64,000 nucleotides of DNA from Elgaria multicarinata webbii (taxonomy: Eukaryota > Chordata > Lepidosauria > Squamata > Anguidae). The stretch is taken from positions 91,737,447-91,801,446 of the forward strand of contig NC_086180.1 in NCBI RefSeq assembly GCF_023053635.1, written 5' to 3'. The translations under genes and the position numbers were made by a program. Below are positions 1-10,686 of this stretch, one piece after another. A model generated the notes under the pieces. That model was not told where the DNA came from. It ran no database searches and saw only the letters and a program-made list of their open reading frames with translations. Every line of letters starts with the position of its first letter. The stretch's first letter is position 1.

Positions 1-132
1 ATCAAAACTACAAATAAATACATTTTGGAAATGATAATTAATAGTTTGAAACATGTGCAAGATGAAATTCTGCATACATAGCAGATCTTTGCAGGAAGAA
101 ACAGTATCTAAATATCCTTTTTTATTTTATAG

Positions 133-794
133 GGAAATGCTTTGCAGGTTCTGGTGACTTGCGAAGACACATCCGGACTCATACTGGGGAAAAGCCATAT
201 AATTGTGAAACTTGTAATAAATGCTTCAGTCGTTCTGCTGTCTTGCGTCGACACAGAAAAATCCATTGTAAAGCTGTTAATGAAGGTCCAAATGCACTAG
301 ATGAGTTTACGCAGGCGGTAGAAATCTCGGACCTTGAAAAGTCCCAAAACTCAGATTCATTTACCCAAGAAATATCAGTAACTTTATTACCAGTGTCAGT
401 GAAGTTTCCCATCCACCCAACAGAAAATTCATCCAATGAAGTTAACAGTCCTGGGGTAACATTACGCAAGGTGCGACCCACAGTGCAACAGAATGATTGT
501 ACAAACCAACAAAAACTGATTTTGGACCCTATTAAACTCTGCAAATCTCAGGAAAGACCTAATCGTCCCTGCTCTTATAAAGAAATGGATCCATCAATTG
601 AGGAAGAACCTCTGCAGTCTGATGGCACTCCCATGATTCGCTCCTCCATGAGTACCCTGGGCAATAATTGTGAATTGAGCAGCCGTGTATCTTCTGCTGA
701 ATACAGAAATAATGAAGGGCCGTTCTTCTCTAGCGTGACCCTGTGGGGTTTAGCGATGAAGACTTTACAGAATGAGACTGAGTTGGGTCAGTGA
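133..794 (+). CDS. ZBTB49: ZBTB49, last coding exon (partial gene)
   Basis: C-terminal part of a BTB/C2H2 zinc-finger transcription factor. The exon opens after a TTTTATAG acceptor; its first two bases (GG) complete a split glycine codon, and the frame then runs to TGA at 792-794. It encodes the second half of one C2H2 finger ([17 protein letters not shown]), the TGEKPY linker, a complete finger (CETCNKCF, then HRKIH), and a tail of about 170 residues rich in Ser, Asn and Glu. In mammals ZBTB49 acts in the nucleus, partners ZBTB17/Miz-1 and activates CDKN1A; that is family knowledge. The assignment rests on the finger-plus-tail layout and on synteny: NSG1 and STX18 follow in the same order and orientations as in human. 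The BTB domain and the earlier fingers lie upstream of the window. There is no start codon here because the exon is internal to the CDS. Confidence 0.85.
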
Positions 795-858
795 CAAATT
801 GTGCTAATCCTTTGTCAGCTTGTAAGGAAGTTGTATTTGACAGGTGTTTCTATAAAAT

Positions 859-864
859 AATAAA
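859..864 (+). promoter_or_regulatory. Poly(A) signal of ZBTB49
   Basis: AATAAA lies 65 bases after the ZBTB49 stop codon. A T-rich stretch follows. It is the first canonical signal downstream, so it is the simplest 3' end; longer UTRs are possible. Confidence 0.5.
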
Positions 865-1238
865 GTATTTATATAGTGTTTCACATATATTCAATGTCTT
901 GAATATGTATTTCACATATATTCAAAGTGTTTTGCATATATCACTTTATAATCCTTACAATAACTGTATAAGATAAGTCGGTATTATCCCTATATTGTAG
1001 ATCGGCAGAGGAGAGAAAGGCTCACCTAAGGACATCTAATGTGTTCATGACAGAGATGAGGTTCAAAATGGGAACGTCATGCTCAAATTCAGATGACAGA
1101 TTTTGTGTGCCATTAAGGAGTGACAGAACGGCAAACCAGTAAATGTATTACACTGAGCACAATCCACTAAGAACACAGTAGTGCTCTAGTTCATTTCAAT
1201 GAGGCTTGCCAGGAGTAATTCCTGCTGGATTATGTGTG

Positions 1239-1531
1239 GCGCAGAGCAGTAAAGCAGCAGTTTCTGCAGCTGAAACTCTCCCCACGGCCTGAGTTCGATC
1301 CCAGCGGAAGCTGGTTTCAGGCAGCCGGCTTGGGTCGACTCAGCCTTCCATCCTCCCGAGGTCGGTAAAATGAGTACGCAGCTAGCTGGGGGAAAGGCAA
1401 TAACGACTGGGGAAGGCAACAGCAAACCACCCCGCTATAAGGCCTGCCAAGAAAACGTCAGCGAAAGCTGGCATCCCTCTAAGAGTCAGTAATGACTCAG
1501 TGCTTGCACGAGAGGTTCCTTTCCTTTTTCC
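1239..1531 (+). mobile_element. tRNA-derived SINE with Bov-B-type tail (Sauria SINE-like)
   Basis: The head carries a pol III A-box-like stretch (TGGCGCAGAGCAG) and a B box (GTTCGATCCC). The 3' part (AGAGTCAGTAATGACTC, then GTGCTTGCACGAG and a TTCCTTTCC tail) resembles Bov-B LINE 3' ends, as in Sauria SINEs. Matching 8-bp duplications TATGTGTG flank it at 1231-1238 and 1532-1539, so the copy looks complete. This element is the best single pointer to a squamate host. Confidence 0.75.
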
Positions 1532-1631
1532 TATGTGTGATAAAAGTACCATTTGGATTTTCCTCTTCAGACACTGTAATGTCTCAGTTTGGCCGAGATA
1601 ATAGTTATGGACAAATGGTTTGAGAGCCCAG

Positions 1632-2365
1632 CTGTTCTCCTTCCTCGTCTCTGTGCATCACACACGGGGCTCTGCGCCTGCGTGGAGCACCATCGGGAAA
1701 CCTGTAGAGCTGAAGCGTTTTGGGCAGGAGTCCTTGCAGTGCAGTGCAGTGCGCATGCTCAGAGGGGCTCCTGCCCATTCCCCTCAGTTCTGTTTTGACC
1801 ACCATTGTAGGAACACTGGAGAGCTTCTCTTCATCTCTTATGTGTTTTTCTTCTTAAAAAAAGGGTTTTTTTAAAAAAGCTATGTTAGTTGTTAGTAGAC
1901 TATGAATAGTTCTTTCACGTCGCGCCTTGCGATCTGAAGTATACCGGATGGGTCGTATGGCCCTGCGGGCTCCATTTTGAAAGTGTACTGCTTGTGGGAG
2001 TAAGCTCCCGTCCTCCAATGGCCACTCCCTTTGCCTGTTGTGTTTGGGTGAGGGCCACGTTGTTGAAAAGTGCCGTTTTTGCCAGGCCTTTTCCAAACAG
2101 ACTTGAAGACATCGCTCGGATAGGCTTAAGGCCATTATGTGGACCAAAATGCTCCAGGCAGTGCACACTTCGGCCAATCTGCAGCTCCCAGGCGATACTT
2201 CTCCTTTGTCCCCGCTTCTCTAAGAGCCAGGTCCCAGTGGGCAGTCGGCTTCCCCATTGTGGGCTAGAACACTGAACATAGCCAAGAAATTGTCAAAGAG
2301 GGCCAAGTCCTCCAAATCGACTGCCGCCTCTCTTGAGGAGCAGAGAAAGAAAAAGAAAAGATGGA
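1632..2365 (+). mobile_element. Diverged 5' remnant of a DIRS-type retroelement
   Basis: This stretch follows the same order of landmarks as the left end of the larger DIRS element at 3636: CTGTTCT, then TCTCTGTGCATCACACA, a stretch with GCGCATG, a T-rich block, a GGGTCGTATGGCC and CATTTTGAAAGTG block, and finally the Lys-rich opening of the capsid-like region near 2280-2365. It stops there, with no polymerase or recombinase part. It is a fossil with several breaks and is visibly more diverged than the copy at 3636. It has the same orientation. Confidence 0.65.
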
Positions 2366-3631
2366 CGAAGGTACCTAAGACTCTGTTTTAGAATATCAAT
2401 AAGCCCTGTTACTGCAAACATAGTGTGTAGAGCAATCACGGTTTGGAGCTGTGCTGTGCTCCTGGCTCTGCCCCTAGAGTCACATCCCTGAACCGATCCC
2501 AACTTTGAGTGTGGTTGCCTGAAAAGCAACCATACACATAACCAGCTGCTCATCCATATAATTGAAACATGTGGCTGCATGGACATCCCAATTGTGTGGA
2601 GCCCTTGTGCATGAGTAGCAGTTCATGTGCAGGAGTTCCTTTGCCAACATCCACAGTCAATGTGCAGACATTAAAGGGCATGTGTGGGTGGGGTGAGAAG
2701 CATGGTCACATGCTGCCCACTGCAAGTAATATATGAATTGTACTATAGTCAGTTTCTAGCCTAGAGGGAAGACTGTCATTGCTTATGTTAGCCTAAATGG
2801 GGCTTTTCCTCCAAGAAAAGGGAGCAACAAAAGGTAGAGAAATACAGACAGAGATATAAAAAGTAGAGAGAACAGCTTATTGTCTGGATAGGTCATTTCC
2901 TGGTTCACAGTGAGAAACTTTTTCAGGGATGGAAGTTGAGAGCTACCTATAGAAATTAACAGGGAAATCCAAGGTTATAATGTAGCTGGGACTGAACACC
3001 AAACCAACCCCTTAGGCCCCAGAACTGTTCCTACTCTTTCAAACTCAATTTTTATTTAGTGTGAAATGTTTTAAAATGGCCTTTGTGATGCTAATTCCAA
3101 AGCAAAAGTAGTTTATTGCCCCAAATTTTTTTAGGGTGGGGGGCGATGGTGGGGAGACTGTAGCTTATGAGAGCCCTGCAGTGTAGTTCACACTGAATAC
3201 TGCAGGTCAGGCGCTGGATGTTTTGAAGCCCTACAATTTACCTAGACCTATCAAAGTCTTATTGCACATCGGGGTGGGGGGTGGGGGCCTGTGATGAGAG
3301 AGGATCTTCCAGCTGCCCTGTTAATATTGCAGGTCAGAGGCTGAGGCTGGTTTGGATTCACAGACAAAAAAATCCACCTCTCTCCTGTAGTTTCTAGTGG
3401 AGGCTAATCTTCAGTCCTCCTCCCAGTCCTCAACTGCATGCAGAAGCCCCATGCTCCACTGAACTGCATGCAGACATGATATACTTTTAAATGTTCAAAT
3501 CAAATGTAAAATTATTTTTGCACACGAAGTAAGACCCAAATTAGAGTCAGGATTCCTGTCTTTGATGCTGATGTTTGCTTTTTCAGCTCCCTCAGCCACA
3601 GGCTCACTTAACATGCACACTCCAGAGCTAT
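2366..3631. other. Intergenic spacer, no gene seen
   Basis: No coding exon, tRNA or clear repeat family was recognised. There are two loosely similar stretches (near 3200 and 3335) that share CTGCAGGTCAG or TTGCAGGTCAG. The sequence lies between two DIRS copies and may hold old, unrecognised repeat. Confidence 0.4.
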
Positions 3632-3635
3632 ACTG

Positions 3636-3784
3636 TTCTTCTTCGTGGTCTCTATGCATCACACATATGGGCCTGCGCTGAGACCTGAACCGGAACCTCC
3701 AAAAGCTTAGTATGATGTTTTAGGCGGGAACCACCCCTAACGCTACTGCGCATGTGCATGTGGTTCCCACCCAAAGGCCAGTTC
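3636..3784 (+). repeat. Left inverted terminal repeat of the DIRS element
   Basis: Reads TTCTTCTTCGTGG, then TCTCTATGCATCACACATATG, then blocks with ACCTGAACCGGAACCTCC, GGCGGGAACCACCCCTAACG and CCAAAGGCCAGTT. The reverse complement of 9344-9505 matches it almost throughout, with a small length difference. Confidence 0.85.
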
Positions 3785-4309
3785 TTCGTCGTCCGCCATT
3801 GTGACTAGACGCACGAATCAACCTCCTTAGCATTTTCGTAAAAATTTCCTATATACTTACCTCTTTTCTCTTCTCTTTCACTCTTCTCTTCAAACTTTTC
3901 TTTAATCTATTAAAAAAAAATTATATAGTTAGTATTTGTTGCCTCAGCAATCTCCGGTCGTTTGTGGCCTGGGGCATATGGCCGTTAAGGCGCCATTTAG
4001 AAAGTGCGTCAGCTGCCGCAGCAAATTACCACCAACGGACAGACATTCACTCTGCGTCCTTTGTCTAGGAGAGGGCCATATTGTACGCGGAAAAATAGAG
4101 CAGATCGCCTGAGGGCCATTTTATGGGAAAAAGCCCTCAAGGCCACTGACGCACCTCGACAAAAACCGACTGAAAACCGGAGAATACACAGCCAGAGAAT
4201 GGCTGATGAACAGAGCTCTGACATTCATTCCTTTGTCATCTCTGAGACCAATATGGCGCAAAATAGGACAGAGATACCCCTAACGCCTGGTCGATCTTTG
4301 TTGGTATAA

Positions 4310-5722
4310 GTGGCCAAGAAAATTTCGAAAAAGGCCAGGACACCCAAGTCCTCTGAAACTCATGCCAAAAAGAAAAAGAAAAAGGACGCTTCTAAGTCTC
4401 CATCAACAAAATGCTCCTCGCCACCGACTGCGACAATACCGAAACACTCGACATCGAAGGCAGCACCTGTACCAGCCCGATCGAAACCGACCTCTGTATT
4501 GACACCCTCGATACCGACTACCTCGGTACCGAACCAAAATAGATCACGACCACCTTCAGCTGCGAGGCCTATAGAGTCCATCTTGGAGGGCGAAATACGG
4601 GACTCCACGCCACCACGCTCAATTCAACAACAGCCTCCGTCTGTACAGCAGGGACCGATCGAAATGGTCAGATCTCCAAGGAGATCGCTACCACCTCCTT
4701 CTCCTGCTAGATTTCGGTCTCCTCGACCACTGACTTATAGGGAGCGCTCCCATTCACCACGTTTGGAGTGGGACAGGGTCTCCGAATACTCAGTGTCTCT
4801 TCAGAGACATTATGAGTATCCAGACTGGAACTATTACCGTCCGCACCCGTATTTCCCTTCGGACGAATACGGCCATCGGTATCGTCCACAGTCCGAAGAA
4901 TACTTTGCATACCCTCCGCCAGTGGCAAGGTCCATACCTAATCCACCTGGACTTGAACAAGACCAAGAGCCAACGGCCGCGGTACCGAGCACCGCACCGG
5001 TACTGGCAATTCAACCACCAGAACAGTCGGTACAACTTACACTTCCGTCTTCTCCTGATGACAATTATCAGTCAGACTCCGCGTCCTCAGTGTCAATAGC
5101 ACCTTCGATACCATCTCCGGAGGATGCGGTTGCTTCCCAAGATCCTCCACCTTCCGATGACACGGGAAGATTTTCTGAACACATCCTTAGAATGGCTCAA
5201 TCACTTGGTCTGGAAACACAACAACATACCGAGAAGCTTGTTGATCCAATCTATGATGTACTACATACAGAGGCTAACGCTTCCATTGCAATCCCTTTTC
5301 CACCTCCCTTGCTTCAGATGGCACAGCTTTCATGGAAAACTCCCTCGTCAACTGCTCCTACTTCGAGACGCCTTGAAGCTATGTATCGCATACAGGAAAA
5401 AGATGCAGGCTTCTTGTTCCAGCATCCCAAACCAAACTCAATCATCGTCGAGTCATCACAAAGCAGGTCCCAAAAAATCCATTCTGCACCTGTAGATAAG
5501 GAAGGAAGAAAATTAGACATATTAGGCCGTAAAATATACGCCTCCACATCGCTGGGATTACGCGCAGCTACTTACCAGGCCACTATGGCCAGGTATCAAT
5601 TATTTCTATGGGAGAAAGTAGGATCATTCTGCGATTACTTGCCAGACGACAAAAGAGAATTAGCCAGAGTATTCCAGTCTGAAGCAGCAGCAATGGCTCG
5701 ACAACAACTCAGCACAGCCTGA
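4310..5722 (+). pseudogene. DIRS capsid-like (gag-like) region
   Basis: An open stretch of about 470 codons between the left end repeat and the polymerase. It begins with a Lys/Ser-rich basic block, continues as a long Pro/Ser/Arg-rich region with Tyr-rich patches, and ends in a more ordered region of about 150 residues (around SLGLRAATYQATMARYQLF) typical of the C-terminal part of DIRS first ORFs. Its place and composition fit the structural ORF of DIRS elements; the exact function in this family is poorly known. Part of a fossil element. Confidence 0.7.
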
Positions 5723-5842
5723 CATCAAGTCGATTGCGATTCGAAAGCCATGATGGGTTCTATTGCCCTCCGTAGGCATGTGTGGCTAAGGTCCGATGGA
5801 TTAAGCCAAGAGACAAGACCCGCATAGAGAACCTTCCCTTCG

Positions 5843-7192
5843 ATGGCGAAGGGTTATTTAACTCTAAGACTGACGAAGCCATGGACTCGATACATAAGGC
5901 TCGTACAACGGCGAAGAGGATGGGCATCTCAACACCAGCCATCCAATACAGACCCCGTAGATGGAATAAACAACCATACATGTTTCAACAACGTCGTCAA
6001 TACGACAAACCACAACGGCAACAGCAACAACAGTTACAAATGCAAAGAAAGCACACTTATCCCCAAAGATACCAATCCAAACGTCAGCCGGACTTCGGGA
6101 AGAAGCAGCGACTTTGACTGCCCTCCACCTCACCTCCCATCCTGGGAAAACAGGCTGCTCCCATTTCTTTCGGAATGGGAGCAAATAACTACAGACTCAT
6201 GGGTCCTCACTATTATTTCCAAGGGGTACCATATCGAGTTCGACACCCTCCCTCCCTTTTCGGGAATACAGAGAACATCACCAACACCTATCCTTACCCA
6301 AGAAATCAACACCCTCTTGGAAAAAGGAGCGATTTGCCGGGTACCATCCCATCAAGCAAACCACGGGTTTTACTCCCGATACTTCACTGTCCCCAAAAGA
6401 GATGGAGGACTTCGACTGATATTGGACTTAAGAAACGTCAACAATCACATCACCCCAAAAAAGTTCCATATGACCACGGTAGCATCTGTCCTACAGCTAC
6501 TTCACAAAAATGTTTGGTTTGCTGTCATAGACCTAAAGGACACCTACTTTCACATCCTGATCAGGCCATCAAGCCAACCTTTCCTCCGTTTCTCCCTCGG
6601 AGACCAACACTTCCAGTTCATGGTACTTCCCTTCGGGTTAGCCACTGCTCCAAGGGTTTTCACAAAGTGTATGGCAGTAGTCTGCGCACATCTCCGCCAA
6701 CTCTCCATCATGATCTACCCTTATATAGACGACTGTTTCAGAGAACAGAACCACATTAGAAGCGGATATAGCCACAACGTTAAAAATCCTCAACAATCTT
6801 CGACTGTGGATCAACTACGAAAAGTCCACTCAGGAGTCACCCTCTCGGCGAGAGAAGGTCGAGCATATCTCCCGATATCGAGAGCTACAATACTACGCCA
6901 CCTGGTTGCAGAGACTCTACACCGGCCACGGGTCTCGGCATGGACTGTGCAGAGGCTGCTAGGTTTAATATCTGCCACCACTGCAGTTATAACATTCGCA
7001 CGCCTTTGGATGAGGATCCTTCAGAACTGGTTTCTAAGGAACTTCGACCTGCGCACCAATGCCCTCAGGACTCAGCTAACCCTACCACACTCAGTACGAT
7101 CATCCCTTCTCTGGTGGCTGTCGACCAAGAACATACACCTTTCCAGATGCCCCCACCATCCAAGACGGTTACCACCGATGCTTCCCTCCTAG
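5843..7192 (+). pseudogene. DIRS reverse transcriptase region
   Basis: Contains the DIRS-type RT signatures in order: a short proximal PVPKRDGGLRLILDLR-like block (FTVPKRDGGLRLILDLRNVN), the AVIDLKDTYFHI motif A block, VLPFGLATAPRVFTK as motif B, and a YIDD catalytic block as motif C. These are shared with Ty3-like polymerases but the PFGLATAPRVF form and the neighbouring recombinase identify DIRS. Part of a fossil element. Confidence 0.85.
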
Positions 7193-7797
7193 GATGGGGA
7201 GCTCACTGCGACTCCCTCCTCATACATGGTCGATGGTCCAACTCATTAAGCAAAGAGCATATAAACCATCTAGAATCGCTCGCTGTCGAGAGAGCACTGA
7301 AGGCTTTCGTAACAATTTTAACGAACTGCAGTGTCCTAATCTCTACCGACAATACCACGGTAGTATGCTACATAAACCAACAAGGGGGCACAAGATCCCA
7401 CCCATTAAATCGTTCAGTTATGCGCATCTGGAATTGGTGCATCAAAAGAAAGATCTTCCTGACAGCCATACGTGTGGCAGGAACAGACAACACGATAGCA
7501 GATTCCCTGAGCAGATCGTTCAGCACATCACATGAATGGGAGCTGGACAAAAAGACCAGAGACGACCTTTTTCAGTTCTGGGGTCTCCCGACAATCGATC
7601 TCTTCGCAACAAAGGACAATTCAGTATGCCCCAATTACTGCAGCAGAGCAGGCCTGGGCCCCAACTCCCTAGGAAATGCCTTTGCCAGGACATGGAAAGG
7701 GGCATTACTCTATATGTTCCCACCATTTCCAATGCTGACACGGGTGCTATCAAAGATCCAGACAGATGGATCAGATTGCATTTTAATAGCCCCTTAG
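6940..7797 (+). pseudogene. DIRS RNase H and methyltransferase-like region
   Basis: The RNase H part shows VTTDASLLGWGAHC, NHLESLAVERAL, ISTDNTTVVCYINQQGG and VAGTDNTIADSLSR, the standard RNase H order in DIRS elements. It is followed by FWGLPTIDLFATKDN and a region ending LYMFPPFPMLTRVLSKI, which fits the Dam-like methyltransferase domain that DIRS elements carry after RNase H. Part of a fossil element. Confidence 0.8.
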
Positions 7798-8194
7798 TGG
7801 CCCCGACAACCCTGGTTCGCTCATGCCCTTTGACTTTCGAACCAGGACTACATCAAACTCAGTCCGATACCGAAGCTCCTAACACGGAGCAACGGCAGAA
7901 TCAGACACCCAGACGTGGAGACTCTGAGGTTAACAGCATGGAGGATAACTCCCCAGTACACTCCTCGAACATTACAGTAAATAAAATCTTGTTAGCCTCT
8001 CATAAGCCATCTACTAGGAGATCGTACAAGTGTAAATGGAAGAGATTTGCACTTTATGCACAACACAAAAGCCTCCAGCCCGATACATGCGGCCTCAACG
8101 ATATTTTACAATACTTACTTCTTCTGTATTGAAAGAAATTGAAACTGTCATCAATCAGGGTTCATCTCGCAGCCATTTCTTCATTCCATCACGG

Positions 8195-8310
8195 TATTGA
8201 AGGGTTATTATTATTATTATTTATTTATATAGCACCATCAATGTACATGGTGCTGTACAGATTACACAGTAAATAGCAAGACCCTGCCGCATAGGCTTAC
8301 AATCTCTCAC
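8195..8310 (-). mobile_element. L2 LINE 3' tail inserted in the DIRS element
   Basis: Reverse complement of the last ~110 bases of the L2 element at 15727-19035: the shared text includes AGCACCATCAATGTACATGG, GTAAATAGCAAGACCCTGCC and GCATAGGCTTACA, with only a few differences. It sits between the DIRS polymerase and recombinase regions, so this L2 family (or a SINE using its tail) was active after the DIRS element landed. Confidence 0.85.
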
Positions 8311-8316
8311 CCTGTA

Positions 8317-9066
8317 ATGAAAACATTTTTAAAGTGTTTAAAGAACATCATGCCCTCAACAAGACATATAGTCCCTACCTGGAGTCTATCCATGGTTCTG
8401 AAGGCACTTACAGGAAAACTCTTCGAGCCACTAGCCACGATTGATCTCAGGCTACTGTCATTGAAGGTAGCATTTCTAGTAGCTATAACATCAGAACGAC
8501 GTGCGAGCAAACTCAGAGCCCTGAGGGTTGACCCACCTTACCTTAACTTCTATAAGGAAAAGGTGGTGCTCCGTACAGATTTAGCCTTCCTTCCTAAAGT
8601 TGTGTCGACTTTCCACAACTCCCAGGACATCGTCTTACCTGCCTTCTTCCCTAACCCTGCAACTCCTTTGGAATCTACTCTGCACATGCTCGATGTTAGA
8701 AGAGCATTGGCTTTTTACAAATCCAGAACAGAATCTTTCAGACAAACGAAACAGTTGTTTGTGTGCTATGGTGAGCCAAGAAAGGGTCTCCCTGTGTCAT
8801 GTCAGCGCTTGTCACGTTGGATAACCCAGACTATTGAACTGACGTACACTTTGGCAGGCCTCTGTCTCTCTGAAACTGTCTCTGTCCAGTCTACAAGAGC
8901 AATCGCTACATATGTAGCTTTTCAGAGAGCAGTGCCGTTACATGACGTATGTAAAGCAGCAACTTGGTCTGCTCCATCCATGTTCATAAGACATTACAAT
9001 CTCGACGTCCGAGCAAGACAGGACTGTTCCTTCGGAAGAGCAGTTCTCTCTGAAGTATTCAGGTGA
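8317..9066 (+). pseudogene. DIRS tyrosine recombinase region
   Basis: About 250 codons with the features of a DIRS phage-integrase-like tyrosine recombinase: a SERRASKLRALR block, a middle LFVCYGEPRKGLPVS block, and a C-terminal HDVCKAATWSAPSMFIRHYN block that resembles the end of the catalytic domain. In DIRS elements this enzyme inserts a circular DNA copy. It is the last ORF before the internal complementary region, as expected. Part of a fossil element. Confidence 0.85.
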
Positions 9067-9106
9067 CACACCAACCCACCTCCAAGGTACGTCAGCTTGC
9101 TAATCA

Positions 9107-9199
9107 CCCATATGTGTGATACGTAGAGACCCCGAAGAAGAAATGCAGGTTGCTTACCTGTAACTGTAGTTCTTCTAGTGGTCATCTGTGCATTCACAC
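9107..9199. repeat. DIRS internal complementary region
   Basis: Composite of both ends of the element. 9107-9140 is the reverse complement of the left edge (about 3637-3671), and 9141-9199 is the reverse complement of the right edge (about 9470-9528). The two halves abut, which is the layout thought to template or bridge end joining when DIRS DNA circles form. Confidence 0.85.
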
Positions 9200-9343
9200 A
9201 ACCCACCCGCCATCCCCTCTTGGTGGTGTGTTTCTTTGGGTTTTTTCTCCTGCACCCCTTTAACAGGGTGTCCTCTGATGTTTCAGGTATTATTTTATCT
9301 TTATTAGGTTATGTTTAGGGGGTCACAATGTCGGACTCCTGTA

Positions 9344-9528
9344 AACTGGCCTTTGGGCGGGAACCACGTGCACATGCGCAGTAGCGTTAGGGGTAGTTCC
9401 CGCCTAAAACGTTATACTAAGCTATTGGAGGTTCCGGTTCAGGTCTCAGCGCAGGAGCAGAGCCCATATGTGTGAATGCATAGATGACCACTCGAAGAAC
9501 TACAGTTACAGGTAAGCAACCTGCATTT
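9344..9528 (-). repeat. Right inverted terminal repeat of the DIRS element
   Basis: Inverted copy of the left end from AACTGGCCTTTGGGCGGG to GAAGAACTACAGT, extended by about 23 bases (TACAGGTAAGCAACCTGCAT and on) that the left end lacks but the internal complementary region has. Confidence 0.85.
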
Positions 9529-10545
9529 GTGGGCCTCACTTGTAAGTAGAAGGTATTGACGTTTAACAGCTTTAAGTGTTAGTCAGCAATTAAGTATAAC
9601 AATGTTGTAAAAGAAGGCACACATTTTGATATACAGTGATTTTCCTGGAAACACTTTTCTGGTATGATTTCTTGTAGAAAGTGACATAAACGCCACTATA
9701 TCTGCAAAGCATACTTCACTGGAGCTGATCAAAATGTTGTCTAGTTTCCTTTTGTATCCTGGGGAGTATGAAGGGAGACAAAGTAGATGAAAATCCATTT
9801 GTCTCATTTGACCTGTTACTGTAAGACTGTCTTTGCAAACATTTATTTCAATACTCAAAGGATTGGGCAGAATACCGTGCACAAGAACATCACATGGCCT
9901 AATGCCAAATGATCACGAGGTTACCAGCTTACCAGTTCCGATATACCCTGGCCTAAGGTTGATACAGTATTTGGGCTGCCATCAGTACCTGACAAAGTCC
10001 CTTCCTCATAGTAAAAAGGGGAGGGGGAAGTATCACAAGTAAAAAGAGTGATCATGTTGGTGAATTTACTTAGTAGAAGGACATTAGCACATCTGTTCCT
10101 ATTTCATTAAATTGTTGTGTGCTACAAAATTTTGTTACCATTATTTTGTTACACCACCATTATTGATTAAAGCAGGTCATCAATGTCTTATTCTTACAGG
10201 TCTCATATATAGCTATCCCATTAATCACAATTGTGCTGTAGGTTTCTTTCAAATGATTTTTAACCTCTTTCTTTCAGATAAATCATAAGATTTTGACTGC
10301 TGCTCTTTGAGTTCACAATCACTTCCATCACTTATCCTGTCACTTTCCATTTTTATATTTTCTGTAGAAGTGCTCTAGGGAGAAACCAAACAGCTCTCCA
10401 AAGAAAACTAAAACGGCATCTCAATGACCATCCCATCCTGCCAGGCTGATTTCTTTGTCACAGAAACTCTTCCAGGTCACACTCAATGCTTGTTGCTGAG
10501 AAGCAGTTGTACACTTCAGTAAAGCATGTGGGTTGATCTGACATA
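9529..10545. other. Intergenic spacer, nothing recognised
   Basis: AT-rich sequence without a coding exon, RNA gene or repeat family that can be named by eye. Confidence 0.4.
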
Positions 10546-10686
10546 GGCCATAGCTAGACCTAAGGTTTATCCCTGGATCGTCCAGGGGTCAAACCTGTTC
10601 ATCTAGGTGACACACAGGAGATCCAGTGCTCAGGCAGGGGCGAACTCTGGATGATCCCAGGATAAACCTTAGGTCTAGCTGTGGCC
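10546..10686. mobile_element. Short foldback DNA element (Harbinger-like MITE)
   Basis: A 141-bp element. Left end GGCCATAGCTAGACCTAAGG, right end the imperfect reverse complement (CCTTAGGTCTAGCTGTGGCC). The inverted arms extend through GGTTTATCC. ATA flanks both sides (10543-10545 and 10687-10689). The GGCC start and 3-bp duplication suggest a PIF/Harbinger-type non-autonomous element; no transposase is present. Confidence 0.65.

Larger units (their letters stand above)
3636..9528 (+). mobile_element. DIRS-type tyrosine-recombinase retroelement, 5.9 kb
   Basis: A long DIRS element with all expected parts in order: left inverted end, capsid-like region (4310-5722), reverse transcriptase (about 6240-6900), RNase H and methyltransferase-like region (about 7140-7830), tyrosine recombinase (about 8317-9066), internal complementary region (9107-9199) and right inverted end (9344-9528). 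DIRS elements integrate by a recombinase instead of an integrase and have inverted rather than direct end repeats; the repeats seen here fit that. No target duplication was seen, as expected for DIRS. It is a fossil: a handful of breaks, plus an L2 tail inserted near 8200-8310. The open stretches are still long, so it is of moderate age and much younger than the remnant at 1632. Closest edge estimates come from where the end repeats stop matching. Confidence 0.88.

Noticed and set aside
159-161. A start codon for the zinc-finger ORF near 159
   Set aside because: The codon is TTG inside an internal exon; the frame continues upstream to a splice acceptor at 131-132.
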